This document shows positions 9,594 to 19,145 of a stretch of DNA of 64,000 nucleotides, in pieces (position 1 is the stretch's first letter; the number at the start of each line of letters is the position of its first letter). Below the pieces are notes generated by a model, which was given only the letters and a program-made list of their open reading frames with translations, had not been told where the DNA came from and did no database searches. A program made the translations under genes and the position numbers. Source of the stretch: Mycolicibacter icosiumassiliensis (lineage in GTDB: Bacteria; Actinomycetota; Actinomycetes; Mycobacteriales; Mycobacteriaceae); NCBI RefSeq assembly GCF_900078685.2, contig NZ_LT546166.1, positions 787,111 to 851,110 of the forward strand, written 5' to 3'.

Positions 9594-10253
9594 ATGAGCG
9601 TGGCATTGGATTTCACGGATCTCACCCAGACCGACAGCATCCTCGACTACGGCGACAGCGCCTTGCTGCTGCAGTTCGACTCCACCACCGACGTGCTGGC
9701 ATGGACCGCTGCGCTGCGGTCCGCCGCGTTGCCCGGCGTTGTCGACATCGTCCCGGCGTCGCACACGGTGTTGGTGAAAGCGGCCGCACCCAGGTACCTG
9801 GCCGGAGTCCGGCGCCGCCTGACCACCCTGGACGTCGACCCCGGCGCGGCCCGGACTGTCGCCCCAGACGGCCCCGCGGATGTGGTGGTCGACGTCATCT
9901 ACGACGGGCCGGACCTGACCGAGGTGGCCGAACACACCGGCCTGAGCGTTGCCCAGGTGATCAATGCCCATACCGCGACGCCTTGGTTGGTGGGGTTCGG
10001 CGGATCCACACCGGGTTTCGCCTACCTGCTCGGCGGCGACCCCAGGCTCCAGGTGCCGCGGCGCGCCGAGTTGCGTGCCGCGGTGCCGGCCGGCTCGGTG
10101 GCCCTGGCCGGCCGGTTCAGCGGCATCTACCCGCGTCAGTGGCCGGGCGGCTGGCAGGTGATCGGCCACACCGACGCCGTGTTGTGGGACCTGGACCGTC
10201 CCGCCCCGGCGCTGTTGACGCCGGGCCTGTCCGTGCAATTCCGGGCCGCGTGA
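9594..10253 (+). CDS. pxpB: 5-oxoprolinase subunit PxpB (KipI family)
   Basis: A 219-residue KipI-family protein; with PxpC it forms part of the ATP-dependent 5-oxoprolinase complex PxpABC. Family landmarks are [12 protein letters not shown] near the N-terminus, [36 protein letters not shown] and [18 protein letters not shown] 9594 is preferred over an upstream in-frame start at 9564 because it fits the family start. It is followed 5 bp later by the PxpC start. The PxpA partner is absent from the window, so the pair may act with a remote PxpA or in another amide hydrolysis. It matches the position of M. tuberculosis Rv0264c. Confidence 0.88.
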   Translation: MSVALDFTDLTQTDSILDYGDSALLLQFDSTTDVLAWTAALRSAALPGVVDIVPASHTVLVKAAAPRYLAGVRRRLTTLDVDPGAARTVAPDGPADVVVDVIYDGPDLTEVAEHTGLSVAQVINAHTATPWLVGFGGSTPGFAYLLGGDPRLQVPRRAELRAAVPAGSVALAGRFSGIYPRQWPGGWQVIGHTDAVLWDLDRPAPALLTPGLSVQFRAA

Positions 10254-10258
10254 TCGCC

Positions 10259-11112
10259 ATGACAACCACTCTCGAAATTCTGCACACCGGCCCGCTGGCC
10301 CTGGTCGAGGATCTGGGCCGGGCCGGCGCTCGCACAAGTTGGCCAACCGCCTGCTGGCCAATCCCGACGATCGGGCCACCATCGAGGTGGCATTCGGCGG
10401 ATTTTCCGTGCGGGTCCACGGCGGAGATGTCGACATCGCGGTCACCGGCGCCGACACCGACCCGAATGTCAACGGAGTCAGCTTCGGCACCAACAGCATC
10501 CAGCACGTCCGCGACGGCCAGGTGGTCTCCTTGGGCAGGCCGCGGTCGGGGCTGCGCAGCTATCTGGCGGTGCGGGGCGGCATCGACGTCACCCCTGTGC
10601 TGGGTTCCCGCAGTTACGACGTGATGGGTGAGATCGGCCCCGCCCCGTTGCGCGACGGTGACGTGCTGCGGATCGGGCAACGGACCGGCCACTACCCCGA
10701 GATCGACCAGGCGCCGGTGGCGACCATCCCCGACGACGTGGTCGAGTTGCGGGTAACCCCCGGGCCGCGCGACGACTGGTTCGTCGACCCCGACATCATG
10801 GTGCGCACCAACTGGCTGGTGAGTAACCGTAGCGACCGCGTGGGCATGCGCTTGGTGGGGATGCCGCTGGAATACCGTTGGCCGGACCGGCAATTGCCCG
10901 CCGAAGGTGTCGACCGCGGCGCTATCCAGATCCTGCCCAACGGCTTTCCAATAATCCTGGGTCCCGACCATCCGGTGACCGGCGCCTACCCGGTGGTCGG
11001 GGTGGTGGTTGACGAGGACATCGATACCTTGGCCCAGGTCCGGCCCGGGCAGACCGTGCGGATGCACTGGTCTCGGCCCCGTCAGCACCCCGCCGCACGC
11101 TCGGCCTGGTAG
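10259..11112 (+). pseudogene. pxpC: 5-oxoprolinase subunit PxpC (KipA family), frame broken near the N-terminus
   Basis: Starting at ATG 10259 the frame encodes [20 protein letters not shown], a typical KipA N-terminus, then leaves register at about 10325-10335. The remainder ([21 protein letters not shown] onwards, including [20 protein letters not shown] and [19 protein letters not shown]) is read in a different frame up to 11112. The segment normally joining these parts, about 15 residues rich in Gly/Ala with the HxGV and RSGAADR-type motif, is missing. The frame offset agrees with loss of about 46 bases. A product starting at ATG 10339 (257 residues) could be made but would lack this conserved region. 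Two genes of the same pathway, this one and oplA, are affected. Confidence 0.8.
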
Positions 11113-11667
<555 letters not shown>

Positions 11668-12111
11668 CCGACCGGTTAACGGCCGGTAGACAGACGGTGT
11701 GTGCCCGGTCGCCGGGCGGGCGTCGGACCTAACCGCACGCGATCTCTGGACTGTTCATAAGAATCAGCCGTGCGATTGGGGCGTCAGCCGGATTGATTGT
11801 TAACTTAATATTGCGTCAAGCTCACCGCCGAACCGGCTCTCTGACGCGTGCTTTGCGACCGATCCCCGCCGGCGAGAACATTTCCCGGGCTCTGACCTGG
11901 GAAATTCGAGCGCACTGGCCGCACCGACGCCGCGCGCCCCACCCCCGGACGTTTCGGGCGCAGGGCCGGATTTTGTGACTCCCTGCCACTCTGCTGCCAA
12001 TCGTCACAGGGCCCTGACTTCGGGGCGACGCCCAACGAAACGGGCCCTATGGTGTGACCGTCACGGCTTGCCCCCGCCCTGCACAGTCCCCCTCTCGAAA
12101 GACGCACCCTC
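11668..12111. other. 444-bp non-coding region ahead of the bicarbonate transporter gene
   Basis: No credible gene is seen. It contains a near-perfect hairpin, TTTCCCGGG / CCTGGGAAA with a 6-base loop, at 11881-11904, and an AT-rich stretch (about 11795-11820, TTGTTAACTTAATATTG) that stands out from the GC-rich background and could hold a promoter. Weaker GC-rich stems (ACCGG/CCGGT) just after the aac stop near 11672-11690 may terminate that operon. The region did not fit a riboswitch class that I recognise. Confidence 0.45.
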
Positions 12112-13335
12112 ATGCTGTACGAGTTCTGGCACAACTTCACCCACAACTTGTTCAAGCCACTGTTGCTTTTCTTCTACATGGGGTTCCTCATCCCACTGCT
12201 GAAGATCCAGTTCGAGTTCCCCTATGTGCTGTATCAGGGCTTGACGTTGTATCTACTGCTGGCCATCGGCTGGCATGGCGGCGAAGAGCTCGCCACCATC
12301 GATTCATCGAGCATCGGTGGTGTCCTGGGCTTCGTCGTGCTGGGCTTCGCCACCAACTTGATCATCGGATTCGTCGCCTACTGGTTGCTGACCCGGATGA
12401 CCAAGATGAGACGAATCGACCGTGCCACCGTCGCCGGGTATTACGGGTCGGACTCCGCTGGCACTTTCGCTACCTGCCTTGGCGTGCTAGCCACGCTGGA
12501 CATCGCGTTTGACGCTTACATGCCGGTGATGCTGGCGGTCATGGAGATACCGGGCTGCATCGTGGCCCTGGCCCTGGTGTCGCGGATGCGGGCACGCGGA
12601 ATGGACGCCCGCGGCAACATGCCCGACGAGCCCGGTTACAACAAGAAGGCCAGCCGTCAACTCGTCGTCGCCGCCGCCCAGGCGAACGGAGCGGACACCA
12701 CGATGCGGCATGGCCAGGGGATCCAAGACGAAATCGACCTCGCACTGGAGAGGCAGGAGCAGGTCCAGACGAGTACGACAACGGTAACGACGTCCTCGGC
12801 CCCGCCCAGCGGAGCGCTGCTGCGGGAGGTACTGCTCAACCCGGGGCTCTACCTGCTGTTCGGTGGGATCCTGATCGGCTTCGTCGGCCGCCTGCAGGGA
12901 GCCTCGGTCATCGAGGACGGCGACCACGTCTTCGTCACCGCATTCCAGGGGATGCTGTGCCTCTTCCTGCTCGAAATGGGGATGACAGCCTCACGCAAGC
13001 TCAAGGACCTGCGGTCCGCGGGACGCGGTTTGATCGTCTTTGGATTGTTGGCGCCCAATCTGTTTGCGATAGCCGGAATTTTCCTCATCCATACCTATTC
13101 GCAAGTCACCGGCACCCATTTCGAGGCCGGCAGCTACGTGCTGTTCGCCGTGTTGTGCGGCGCGGCTTCCTACATCGCCGTCCCGGCGGTGCAACGAATG
13201 GCGATACCTGAGGCCAGTCCGACGGTCCCACTGGCCGCATCTCTGGGCCTGACGTTCTCCTACAACGTGACCATCGGGATACCGCTGTATCTCCAGATCG
13301 CAAAGGCCGTCAACGTCTGGCTTCCAGTGAGCTGA
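12112..13335 (+). CDS. sbtA: SbtA-family sodium-dependent bicarbonate transporter
   Basis: A 407-residue membrane protein of the SbtA (former DUF897) family, which imports bicarbonate with Na+. It shows two hydrophobic halves (about 15-165 and 245-400) joined by a hydrophilic cytoplasmic linker rich in Gln/Thr/Ser (TSTTTVTTSS). Family features are the early FKPLLLFFYMGFLIPLLKIQFE helix pair, YYGSDSAGTFATCLGVL and, in the second half, CGAASYIAVPAVQRMAIPEA. No SbtB-type PII partner is adjacent. M. tuberculosis has no such gene at this position as far as I recall, so it is probably accessory. It may support carboxylation reactions or pH balance; this is inference. Confidence 0.85.
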   Translation: MLYEFWHNFTHNLFKPLLLFFYMGFLIPLLKIQFEFPYVLYQGLTLYLLLAIGWHGGEELATIDSSSIGGVLGFVVLGFATNLIIGFVAYWLLTRMTKMRRIDRATVAGYYGSDSAGTFATCLGVLATLDIAFDAYMPVMLAVMEIPGCIVALALVSRMRARGMDARGNMPDEPGYNKKASRQLVVAAAQANGADTTMRHGQGIQDEIDLALERQEQVQTSTTTVTTSSAPPSGALLREVLLNPGLYLLFGGILIGFVGRLQGASVIEDGDHVFVTAFQGMLCLFLLEMGMTASRKLKDLRSAGRGLIVFGLLAPNLFAIAGIFLIHTYSQVTGTHFEAGSYVLFAVLCGAASYIAVPAVQRMAIPEASPTVPLAASLGLTFSYNVTIGIPLYLQIAKAVNVWLPVS

Positions 13336-13561
13336 CAGAAGATTCCAACCGAACGCAACGCTTCTACGCTCGGCCGGTCCACCAGGCGAAATATCCTGTG
13401 TGCACGCCTAATACGTGATGTGGGCCACTCAGAAGCCGTGAGTCCAACGCATTTTCAGGTTCTGCCCTGCCACTTGCCAGATCAGCTCGGTAGGTTCGCA
13501 CACCGTCCATCGTGATGCGAGATTCTTCGTGTCGCGGTGTGCCAGAGCCTGAGGAGACCGC

Positions 13562-14950
13562 ATGACGAACCGCCACATCAGCAATTTCGATCCTGAGGAC
13601 TCCGCAGCCTGGGAGGCCGGCAACGCCGCCATCGCGCGGCGCAACCTGATCTGGTCCACCGTCAGCACGCATGTCGCGTTCTCCATCTGGTCGTTATGGT
13701 CCGTGGTGGTCCTGTTCATGCCCGAGTCCGTGTACGGCATCAAGGCCGGCGACAAGCTCCTGTTGGCCGCGGTCGCCACGCTGGTCGGTGGCTGCGCCCG
13801 GGTGCCCTATGTGCGGGCCACCGCGAAATTCGGCGGCCGGGACTGGGCGGTGTTCTCCTCGCTGATTCTGCTGGTCCCGACCGCAGGAACGCTGCTGCTA
13901 CTGGCCAAACCCGGCCATCCGCTATGGATGTACCTAGTGTGCGCAGCGCTGACCGGGCTGGGCGGCGGCAACTACGCTGCATCGCTGGCTAACGTCGACG
14001 CCTTCTACCCCCAGCGGCTCAAGGGCATCGCACTCGGGCTGTGCGGCGGCATCGGCAACCTCGGGGTGGCGGCCATCCAGCTGGTCGGACTGTTGGTGCT
14101 GGCCACCCTCGGCAACACTAGGCCGGAATTGGTCTGTGCGATCTACCTGGTCCTGCTTGCCGTCGTCGGCGTATGCGCGGCGCTGTGGATGGACAACCTC
14201 GACCACGGTATGGAAGAGGTGGGCAACATCCGATCGATCCTGTCGGTCTCGGACAGCTGGATCGTTTCGGCCCTGTACTGCGCGGCGTTCGGCTCGTTCA
14301 TCGGCTTCGCATTCGCCTTCGCCCAGGTGCTGCACGAAACGTTCGAGAAAGCCGGCCATAGCCCCGCCGAGGCGGCACTCTACGCCGCGCGAATTGCATT
14401 CCTGGGCTTGTCCCGCATCTACGGCGGCCGGGTGGCCGACCGCCGCGGCGGCGGCCGCGTCACCTTCGCGGTGTTCGTGGGCATGATCCTGGCCACTGCG
14501 GTACTGGTTGTCACCAGCACTGCCGACGACCACAACAGTCGGGCGACCACATCGACGATCGTGCTCTACGTGGCCGCATTCATGGTGCTGTTCATCCTGG
14601 CCGGGATGGGCAACGGTTCGGTATTGAAGATGATCCCGTCGATCTTCGAGGCCCGCAGCCGGTCGCTGGACGCCGACGAGGCCGAGCGCCGGCATTGGGC
14701 ACGTTCGCACTCCGGTGCCCTGATCGGGTTCTCCACCGCCGTCGGCGCGCTCGGCGGGGTCGCCATCAACCTGATCTTGCGTCAGGCCTACGCCAGCTCC
14801 GGTACCGAAACACCGGCATTCTGGGTCTTCCTGGCGTCGTACTGCGCCGCTGCGGGATTGACCTGGGTGATGTACGTTCGGCGGCCACCGCGGGTGCGCG
14901 GCGCCCGCAGCGCCGATGTTCCAGTCGGCACCGAGAAAATCTCGGCGTGA
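13562..14950 (+). CDS. narK3: NarK-type nitrate/nitrite transporter (copy 1)
   Basis: MFS nitrate/nitrite porter of 462 residues. The N-terminal WSLWSVVVLFMPESVYG, the first nitrate signature ALTGLGGGNYAASLANVDAFYP and the second GMGNGSVLKMIPSIFEAR are diagnostic. The loop GGRVADRRGG is the MFS motif. Compared with the second copy at 16254 it lacks five residues (PLLGS) in FLG..LSRI before that motif, probably an in-frame 15-base deletion inside a membrane helix. A GAGGAG purine run precedes ATG 13562. It heads a group with the small DNA-binding protein and the chelatase. Location corresponds to M. tuberculosis narK3 (Rv0261c). Confidence 0.92.
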   Translation: MTNRHISNFDPEDSAAWEAGNAAIARRNLIWSTVSTHVAFSIWSLWSVVVLFMPESVYGIKAGDKLLLAAVATLVGGCARVPYVRATAKFGGRDWAVFSSLILLVPTAGTLLLLAKPGHPLWMYLVCAALTGLGGGNYAASLANVDAFYPQRLKGIALGLCGGIGNLGVAAIQLVGLLVLATLGNTRPELVCAIYLVLLAVVGVCAALWMDNLDHGMEEVGNIRSILSVSDSWIVSALYCAAFGSFIGFAFAFAQVLHETFEKAGHSPAEAALYAARIAFLGLSRIYGGRVADRRGGGRVTFAVFVGMILATAVLVVTSTADDHNSRATTSTIVLYVAAFMVLFILAGMGNGSVLKMIPSIFEARSRSLDADEAERRHWARSHSGALIGFSTAVGALGGVAINLILRQAYASSGTETPAFWVFLASYCAAAGLTWVMYVRRPPRVRGARSADVPVGTEKISA

Positions 14951-15034
14951 CCTGGAACACCGGGCCGCAATGGAGCAACGGTTCCGAAATGGGTCGGTAA
15001 CACGGATGAAATCGACTGGGGCTAAATCTTATAC

Positions 15035-15343
15035 ATGAGTACCGCCGTTTACGCCGCCGGTCACCGTATTGAGATCGAGGAAAGCCGGGTTCTCGTGGAC
15101 GGGATGGTCAAGCCGGTCTCTCCAGCCGGCCTGGCCGCCCTGCGTGCCCTGGCGCACCGTCCGGGCAACGTCGTTCCCCGGGACACCCTGCTGCGCGCAC
15201 TTCCGGGGCGCGGCAACAGCATGCACGCCGTCGAGTCTGCCGTGCTCCGGCTCCGAACGGCGCTGGGCGACAGCCAGATCGTCGCCACGGTAGTCAAGCG
15301 GGGGTACCGACTCGCCATCGACAGCGAGCAGGGCGCAGCATGA
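15035..15343 (+). CDS. Free-standing winged-helix DNA-binding domain, NnaR C-terminus paralogue
   Basis: A 102-residue protein that is only an OmpR/PhoB-type winged helix. It aligns without gaps to residues of about 280-373 of the NnaR-like protein at 17647-18780: the shared pattern includes AAGHRIE, VLVDG, LRALAH, HAVE, LRLRT, LGD and IVATVVKRGYRLA, about two thirds identical by eye. The uroporphyrinogen-synthase-like N-terminal domain is absent. ATG 15035 lies a few bases after an AT-rich TAAATCTTATAC, so the mRNA could be leaderless. Its stop overlaps the chelatase start by 4 bases, so the two are coupled. It may bind NnaR sites without the sensory domain; this is inference. Confidence 0.85.
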   Translation: MSTAVYAAGHRIEIEESRVLVDGMVKPVSPAGLAALRALAHRPGNVVPRDTLLRALPGRGNSMHAVESAVLRLRTALGDSQIVATVVKRGYRLAIDSEQGAA

Positions 15344-16032
15344 TCCCCATCTTGGTCGCGCACGGCACCCGCCAGCCCGATGGGGTCCTGATGATCGGCG
15401 AACTCGCCGACCGGGTCAGCGCCTTGTTGGCGCAGCCTGTCAGAGTGGCATTCGTCGACGTACTGGGGCCCAGCCCCGCGGAGATCCTTGCCGCTGAGGC
15501 CGAGAGCGGCCGGGAGGCGATCCTGGTACCCGCCTTTCTGGCCCGCGGCTACCACGTCCGTGTCGACGTACCCACTCAGGTCGCGGCCAGCGGCCACCCG
15601 GACGTCACGATCACTCCGGCACTGGGACCCGACCCTAATGTTGCCGCGGTGGTCGCCGCTCGGCTGACCGAATCAGGCTGGCGCCCTGGAGACTCGGTGG
15701 TTCTCGCCGCTGCCGGTTCATCAGATCCGGTGGCGCAGAACGACCTGACCCATGCAGCGGAGATACTGTCTGGGCTGATCGGATCGCCCGTCACTGTGGC
15801 GTTCGCCGCCATCGGTGGCCCCAGTGTCCCGGAAGCCGTCGCAGCCTTGCGCAGCCAAGGCGCCTCGCGCGTGATGATCGCGTCGTACTTGTTGGCCGAC
15901 GGCCTTTTCCAGCGCCGCCTGCACAACGCCGGGGCGGATCTGGTGACCGAGCCATTGGGCACGCATCCCGGGATCGCCCGAGTCGTCGCTGACCGGTTCA
16001 TCAGTGCCCACACGCGGATTCCGGTGCGATAA
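15340..16032 (+). CDS. Sirohydrochlorin chelatase family protein (CbiX/SirB-like)
   Basis: A 230-residue CbiX/SirB-type class II chelatase expected to insert Fe2+ into sirohydrochlorin, giving siroheme for the nitrite reductase encoded nearby. The start MIPILVAHGTRQPDG carries the metal-binding His (His8); FVDVLGPSPAEILA and LVPAFLARGYHVRVDVP are typical of the first half, and ASYLLADGLFQRRL of the second. It overlaps the upstream winged-helix gene by ATGA. The homologue beside NnaR in M. tuberculosis is Rv0259c. Cobalt insertion is possible in the family, but the nitrite-assimilation context favours iron. Confidence 0.88.
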   Translation: MIPILVAHGTRQPDGVLMIGELADRVSALLAQPVRVAFVDVLGPSPAEILAAEAESGREAILVPAFLARGYHVRVDVPTQVAASGHPDVTITPALGPDPNVAAVVAARLTESGWRPGDSVVLAAAGSSDPVAQNDLTHAAEILSGLIGSPVTVAFAAIGGPSVPEAVAALRSQGASRVMIASYLLADGLFQRRLHNAGADLVTEPLGTHPGIARVVADRFISAHTRIPVR

Positions 16033-16253
16033 CACCCTTTCTGCAGCGGTCTGCGTCGGCGCGAAGCACCGCTGACACCAGCCCTGGTGAATTCGTTTCC
16101 GACTCTGCCATGTTGATCGGCGATCTTTGCTTGCTCCACGTGTGCCGGACGCGCCCTGCGCCTTACACACCGCCCATAGCGCCGTGAGGAGAAGTTCACG
16201 GGCGGGTCACCTTGTGCAGCATGGTGGTAACGAAACATTTCTACGGTGACCAC

Positions 16254-17645
16254 ATGGCTCGTTCACACGTAATCACCCAGTGGGATCCCGAAGACACCGT
16301 GGCCTGGAAGGCCGGCAACGACAAGATCGCGCGGCGCAACCTGATCTGGTCAACAGTTGCTGAGCACGCCGGCTTCTCGATCTGGTCGATCTGGTCGGTG
16401 ATGGTGCTGTTCATGCCGGAGTCGGTGTACGGCTTCAGCGCCGGCGACAAGTTCCTGCTGGCAGCCACGGCTACGTTCGTCGGCGGCGTGCTGCGCATAC
16501 CGTATTCGCTCGCCACCGCGGCCTTCGGCGGCCGGAATTGGACGATTTTCTCCGCGCTGGTGCTGTTGATCCCGACCATCGCAATGATGGGCCTGCTGGC
16601 TCATCCAGGTCTGCCACTGTGGCCGTACCTGGTGTGCGCGGCACTTACCGGCCTGGGCGGCGGTAACTTTGCCGCCTCAATGACCAATGTGAACGCCTTT
16701 TACCCGCACCGGCTCAAGGGCTGGGCGCTGGCAGTCAACGCCGGTGGCGGCAACCTGGGCGTTCCGCTGATCCAGCTGGTCGGATTGGCCGTGCTGGCCA
16801 CTGTGGGCAACCGCCAGCCGTATTGGGTGTGTGCGATCTATTTGGTCTTCCTTGCATTCGCGGCAATCGGCGCAGCGCTGTTCATGGATAACCTCGACAG
16901 CCAAAAGGCCGACTTGACCGCGATGCGCTCGATCCTTCCCGAGCTCGACACCTGGATAGTCGCACTGCTTTACATCGGCACATTCGGCTCCTTCATCGGA
17001 TTCTCGTTCGCGTTCGGCCAGGTCCTGCAGATCAGCTTTGTGGGCAGCGGCCAGAGCCCCGCACAGGCTTCCTTGCACGCCGCTCAAATCGCCTTTTTGG
17101 GTCCGCTTTTGGGATCACTGTCCCGGATCTTCGGCGGGCGCCTGGCCGATCGCCTCGGCGGCAGCCGAGTCACGCTGGCCGCTTTCGGCGGGTTATTCGC
17201 AGCCTCCGGATTGCTTGTTGGCGTGAGCACCCTGGACAGCAACCGCACCGGTCCCACTACCGGCGCCGTCATGGTGGGTTACGTCATCGGCTTCGTGGCG
17301 CTGTTCGTCGTGTCCGGAATCGGCAATGGCTCGGTATACAAGATGATTCCGTCGGTCTTCGAAGCCCGCAGCCACCGAATGGGTATGCCCGAGAGCGACC
17401 GTCGGCACTGGGCACGAGCCATGTCGGGCGCGTTGATCGGGTTCGCTGGTGCCGTCGGCGCATTGGGCGGCGTAGGAATCAATCTGGCTCTGCGCCAGTC
17501 GTATATCACCAGCGGCTCGGCTACGACAGCATTCTGGATCTTCCTGGTGGGTTATGTCGGGGCCGCGGCGCTGACCTGGCTGAGGTACGTACGTCGGCCG
17601 TTCTTCGCCACGCAACCGGCTCGGGCCGCGCTGGCACCGGCCTAA
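16254..17645 (+). CDS. NarK-type nitrate/nitrite transporter (copy 2)
   Basis: Second MFS nitrate/nitrite porter, 463 residues, closely similar along its whole length to the copy at 13562. It carries ALTGLGGGNFAASMTNVNAFYP, GIGNGSVYKMIPSVFEAR and the full FLGPLLGSLSRIFGGRLADR segment that copy 1 lacks. ATG 16254 (MARSHVITQWDPEDTVAW) is chosen to match copy 1; the frame is open 42 bases further upstream. The next gene, the NnaR-like regulator, starts 1 base after its stop, so the two form a unit. The 221 bp before it show no gene and no operator I can name. Confidence 0.92.
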   Translation: MARSHVITQWDPEDTVAWKAGNDKIARRNLIWSTVAEHAGFSIWSIWSVMVLFMPESVYGFSAGDKFLLAATATFVGGVLRIPYSLATAAFGGRNWTIFSALVLLIPTIAMMGLLAHPGLPLWPYLVCAALTGLGGGNFAASMTNVNAFYPHRLKGWALAVNAGGGNLGVPLIQLVGLAVLATVGNRQPYWVCAIYLVFLAFAAIGAALFMDNLDSQKADLTAMRSILPELDTWIVALLYIGTFGSFIGFSFAFGQVLQISFVGSGQSPAQASLHAAQIAFLGPLLGSLSRIFGGRLADRLGGSRVTLAAFGGLFAASGLLVGVSTLDSNRTGPTTGAVMVGYVIGFVALFVVSGIGNGSVYKMIPSVFEARSHRMGMPESDRRHWARAMSGALIGFAGAVGALGGVGINLALRQSYITSGSATTAFWIFLVGYVGAAALTWLRYVRRPFFATQPARAALAPA

Positions 17646-17646
17646 G

Positions 17647-18780
17647 GTGTCCACGTCGCTGAGCGGCTACCGGGTCGCAGTGACGTCAGCGCGCCGCGCT
17701 GACGAGCTCTGCACCTTGCTGCGGCGCCACGGCGCCTCGGTCTGCGCAGTCCCAGCCATCACCATGATCGACTTGACCGACGACGTTGTATTGCACGGGC
17801 GCACCGAATCATTGATCGAGACACCACCCGATGTCCTGGTTGTGACGACCGCCATGGGCTTCCGCGGCTGGATCGCCGCCGCCGAGGGATGGGGCATCGC
17901 CGACCGGCTGATCGCAGCCCTGACCACCGCCCGCATCGTGGCCCGCGGGCCGAAGGCAGTCGGCGCAGTGCGCACTGTGGGCCTGTCCGAGGAGTGGTCG
18001 CCCGACTGCGAGTCGTCAGCCGCGATGGTCGATTACCTGAAGGCCGACATTGCCGGCTCCCGCATGGCGGTACAGCTGCACGGCACCACCGGGGACTGGG
18101 ATCCGGCCCCTGAGCTGCTCGACCAATTTCGCAGGGCCGGAGCCGAAGTACTGCCCATTCCCGTCTACCGGTGGCGCCCGGCCCAGCCGGGCGGGGAATT
18201 CGACCAGCTCACCGCTCAGCTCGCGCAACGCCAATTCGACGCGGTCAGCTTCACTTCGGCTGCCGCTGTGATGGCGACACTGACCCGCGCGGCCGATCTC
18301 GGTATCTCCGATGCGCTGCTACGGGCTCTGCGGTCCGACGTACACGCGATGTGCGTCGGACCGTTGACGGCGCGGCCGCTGGCGCTCTTGAACGTCCCGA
18401 CCTATTCGCCGCAGCGAATGCGATTGGGGGCGTTGGCTCGTCATATCATCGACGAGTTGCCTCGGCTGCGCACCTTCACCCTGCACGCTGCCGGCCATCG
18501 AATCGAAGTCCGCAGCAGCTGCGTGTTAGTCGACGGGGCGGCCAAGGCGCTGTCGCCCTCGAGCATGGCTACTTTACGGGCGCTGGCTCACCAGCCCGGC
18601 CAAGTCGTCTCACGGCAGACCCTCCTCGAAGCGCTGCCCGGCAACGGCGCCAACACCCATGCGGTAGAGACCGCAATTTTGCGGCTGCGAACAACCTTGG
18701 GCGACAAGAATATTGTCGCTACCGTTGTCAAGCGAGGCTATCGCCTGGCGGTGGACGAGATAGACCAAGTGGCCGGCTAA
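17647..18780 (+). CDS. nnaR: NnaR-like regulator: uroporphyrinogen-III-synthase-like domain plus winged helix
   Basis: A 377-residue two-domain protein. Residues about 1-260 resemble HemD/uroporphyrinogen-III synthase (GYRVAVTSARRADELCTLLRR; FDAVSFTSAAAV), and about 278-373 form an OmpR-type winged helix (VATVVKRGYRLAVD). This matches M. tuberculosis Rv0260c and M. smegmatis NnaR, reported as a regulator of nitrate and nitrite assimilation that works with GlnR on narK3 and nirB. The GTG start is one base after the narK copy 2 stop. It is convergent with nirD, overlapping its end by 4 bases. Whether the N-terminal domain senses a tetrapyrrole or is catalytic cannot be read from the sequence. 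Confidence 0.88.
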   Translation: MSTSLSGYRVAVTSARRADELCTLLRRHGASVCAVPAITMIDLTDDVVLHGRTESLIETPPDVLVVTTAMGFRGWIAAAEGWGIADRLIAALTTARIVARGPKAVGAVRTVGLSEEWSPDCESSAAMVDYLKADIAGSRMAVQLHGTTGDWDPAPELLDQFRRAGAEVLPIPVYRWRPAQPGGEFDQLTAQLAQRQFDAVSFTSAAAVMATLTRAADLGISDALLRALRSDVHAMCVGPLTARPLALLNVPTYSPQRMRLGALARHIIDELPRLRTFTLHAAGHRIEVRSSCVLVDGAAKALSPSSMATLRALAHQPGQVVSRQTLLEALPGNGANTHAVETAILRLRTTLGDKNIVATVVKRGYRLAVDEIDQVAG

Positions 18781-19145
18781 GCGACGGCCCTCTGCGGGAC
18801 GCTCTGGCCGACCTGCACGTAACCGTCCTCGCTGATCCGAGTCGGGTACACCGGCACCGAGACGCTCGGGTCATCCAGGCAGCTGCCGTCGTCGAACGCA
18901 AATGCCTGCTTCTTCAACGGGGAGATGACCGAAAGCCGGCCGCCGCGGTCGCCCACGATTCCGCGGGACAGCACCGCAGCCCGGAAGAACGGGTCGATGT
19001 TGCACACCGCGCGGACCGAGCCGTCGTCAAGCCGGAACAATGCCGCCTGCTCACCGTTGGCAAGCAGGACGCCCACGCCGAGGCCGGGAATCAGACTGTC
19101 GTAGCGGCAGGCGGTGGTCCAGATTTCAGTCTTGCTGGTACTCAT
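18777..19145 (-). CDS. nirD: Nitrite reductase small subunit NirD
   Basis: A 122-residue Rieske-fold small subunit of assimilatory NAD(P)H nitrite reductase. As is usual for NirD, it lacks the Cys-His ligands of a true Rieske cluster: the region reads VCNIDPFFRAAVLSRGIVGD and ISPLKKQAFAFDDG. Its start overlaps the nirB stop by 4 bases, so NirB and NirD are coupled. It matches M. tuberculosis Rv0253. The gene converges on and just overlaps the end of nnaR. Confidence 0.93.
   Translation of the reverse strand: MSTSKTEIWTTACRYDSLIPGLGVGVLLANGEQAALFRLDDGSVRAVCNIDPFFRAAVLSRGIVGDRGGRLSVISPLKKQAFAFDDGSCLDDPSVSVPVYPTRISEDGYVQVGQSVPQRAVA

Noticed and set aside
11820..12060. Possible riboswitch in the sbtA leader
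   Set aside because: Stems are present, but the B12-box and other class-defining conserved sequences I know are not, so only a structured leader is recorded.
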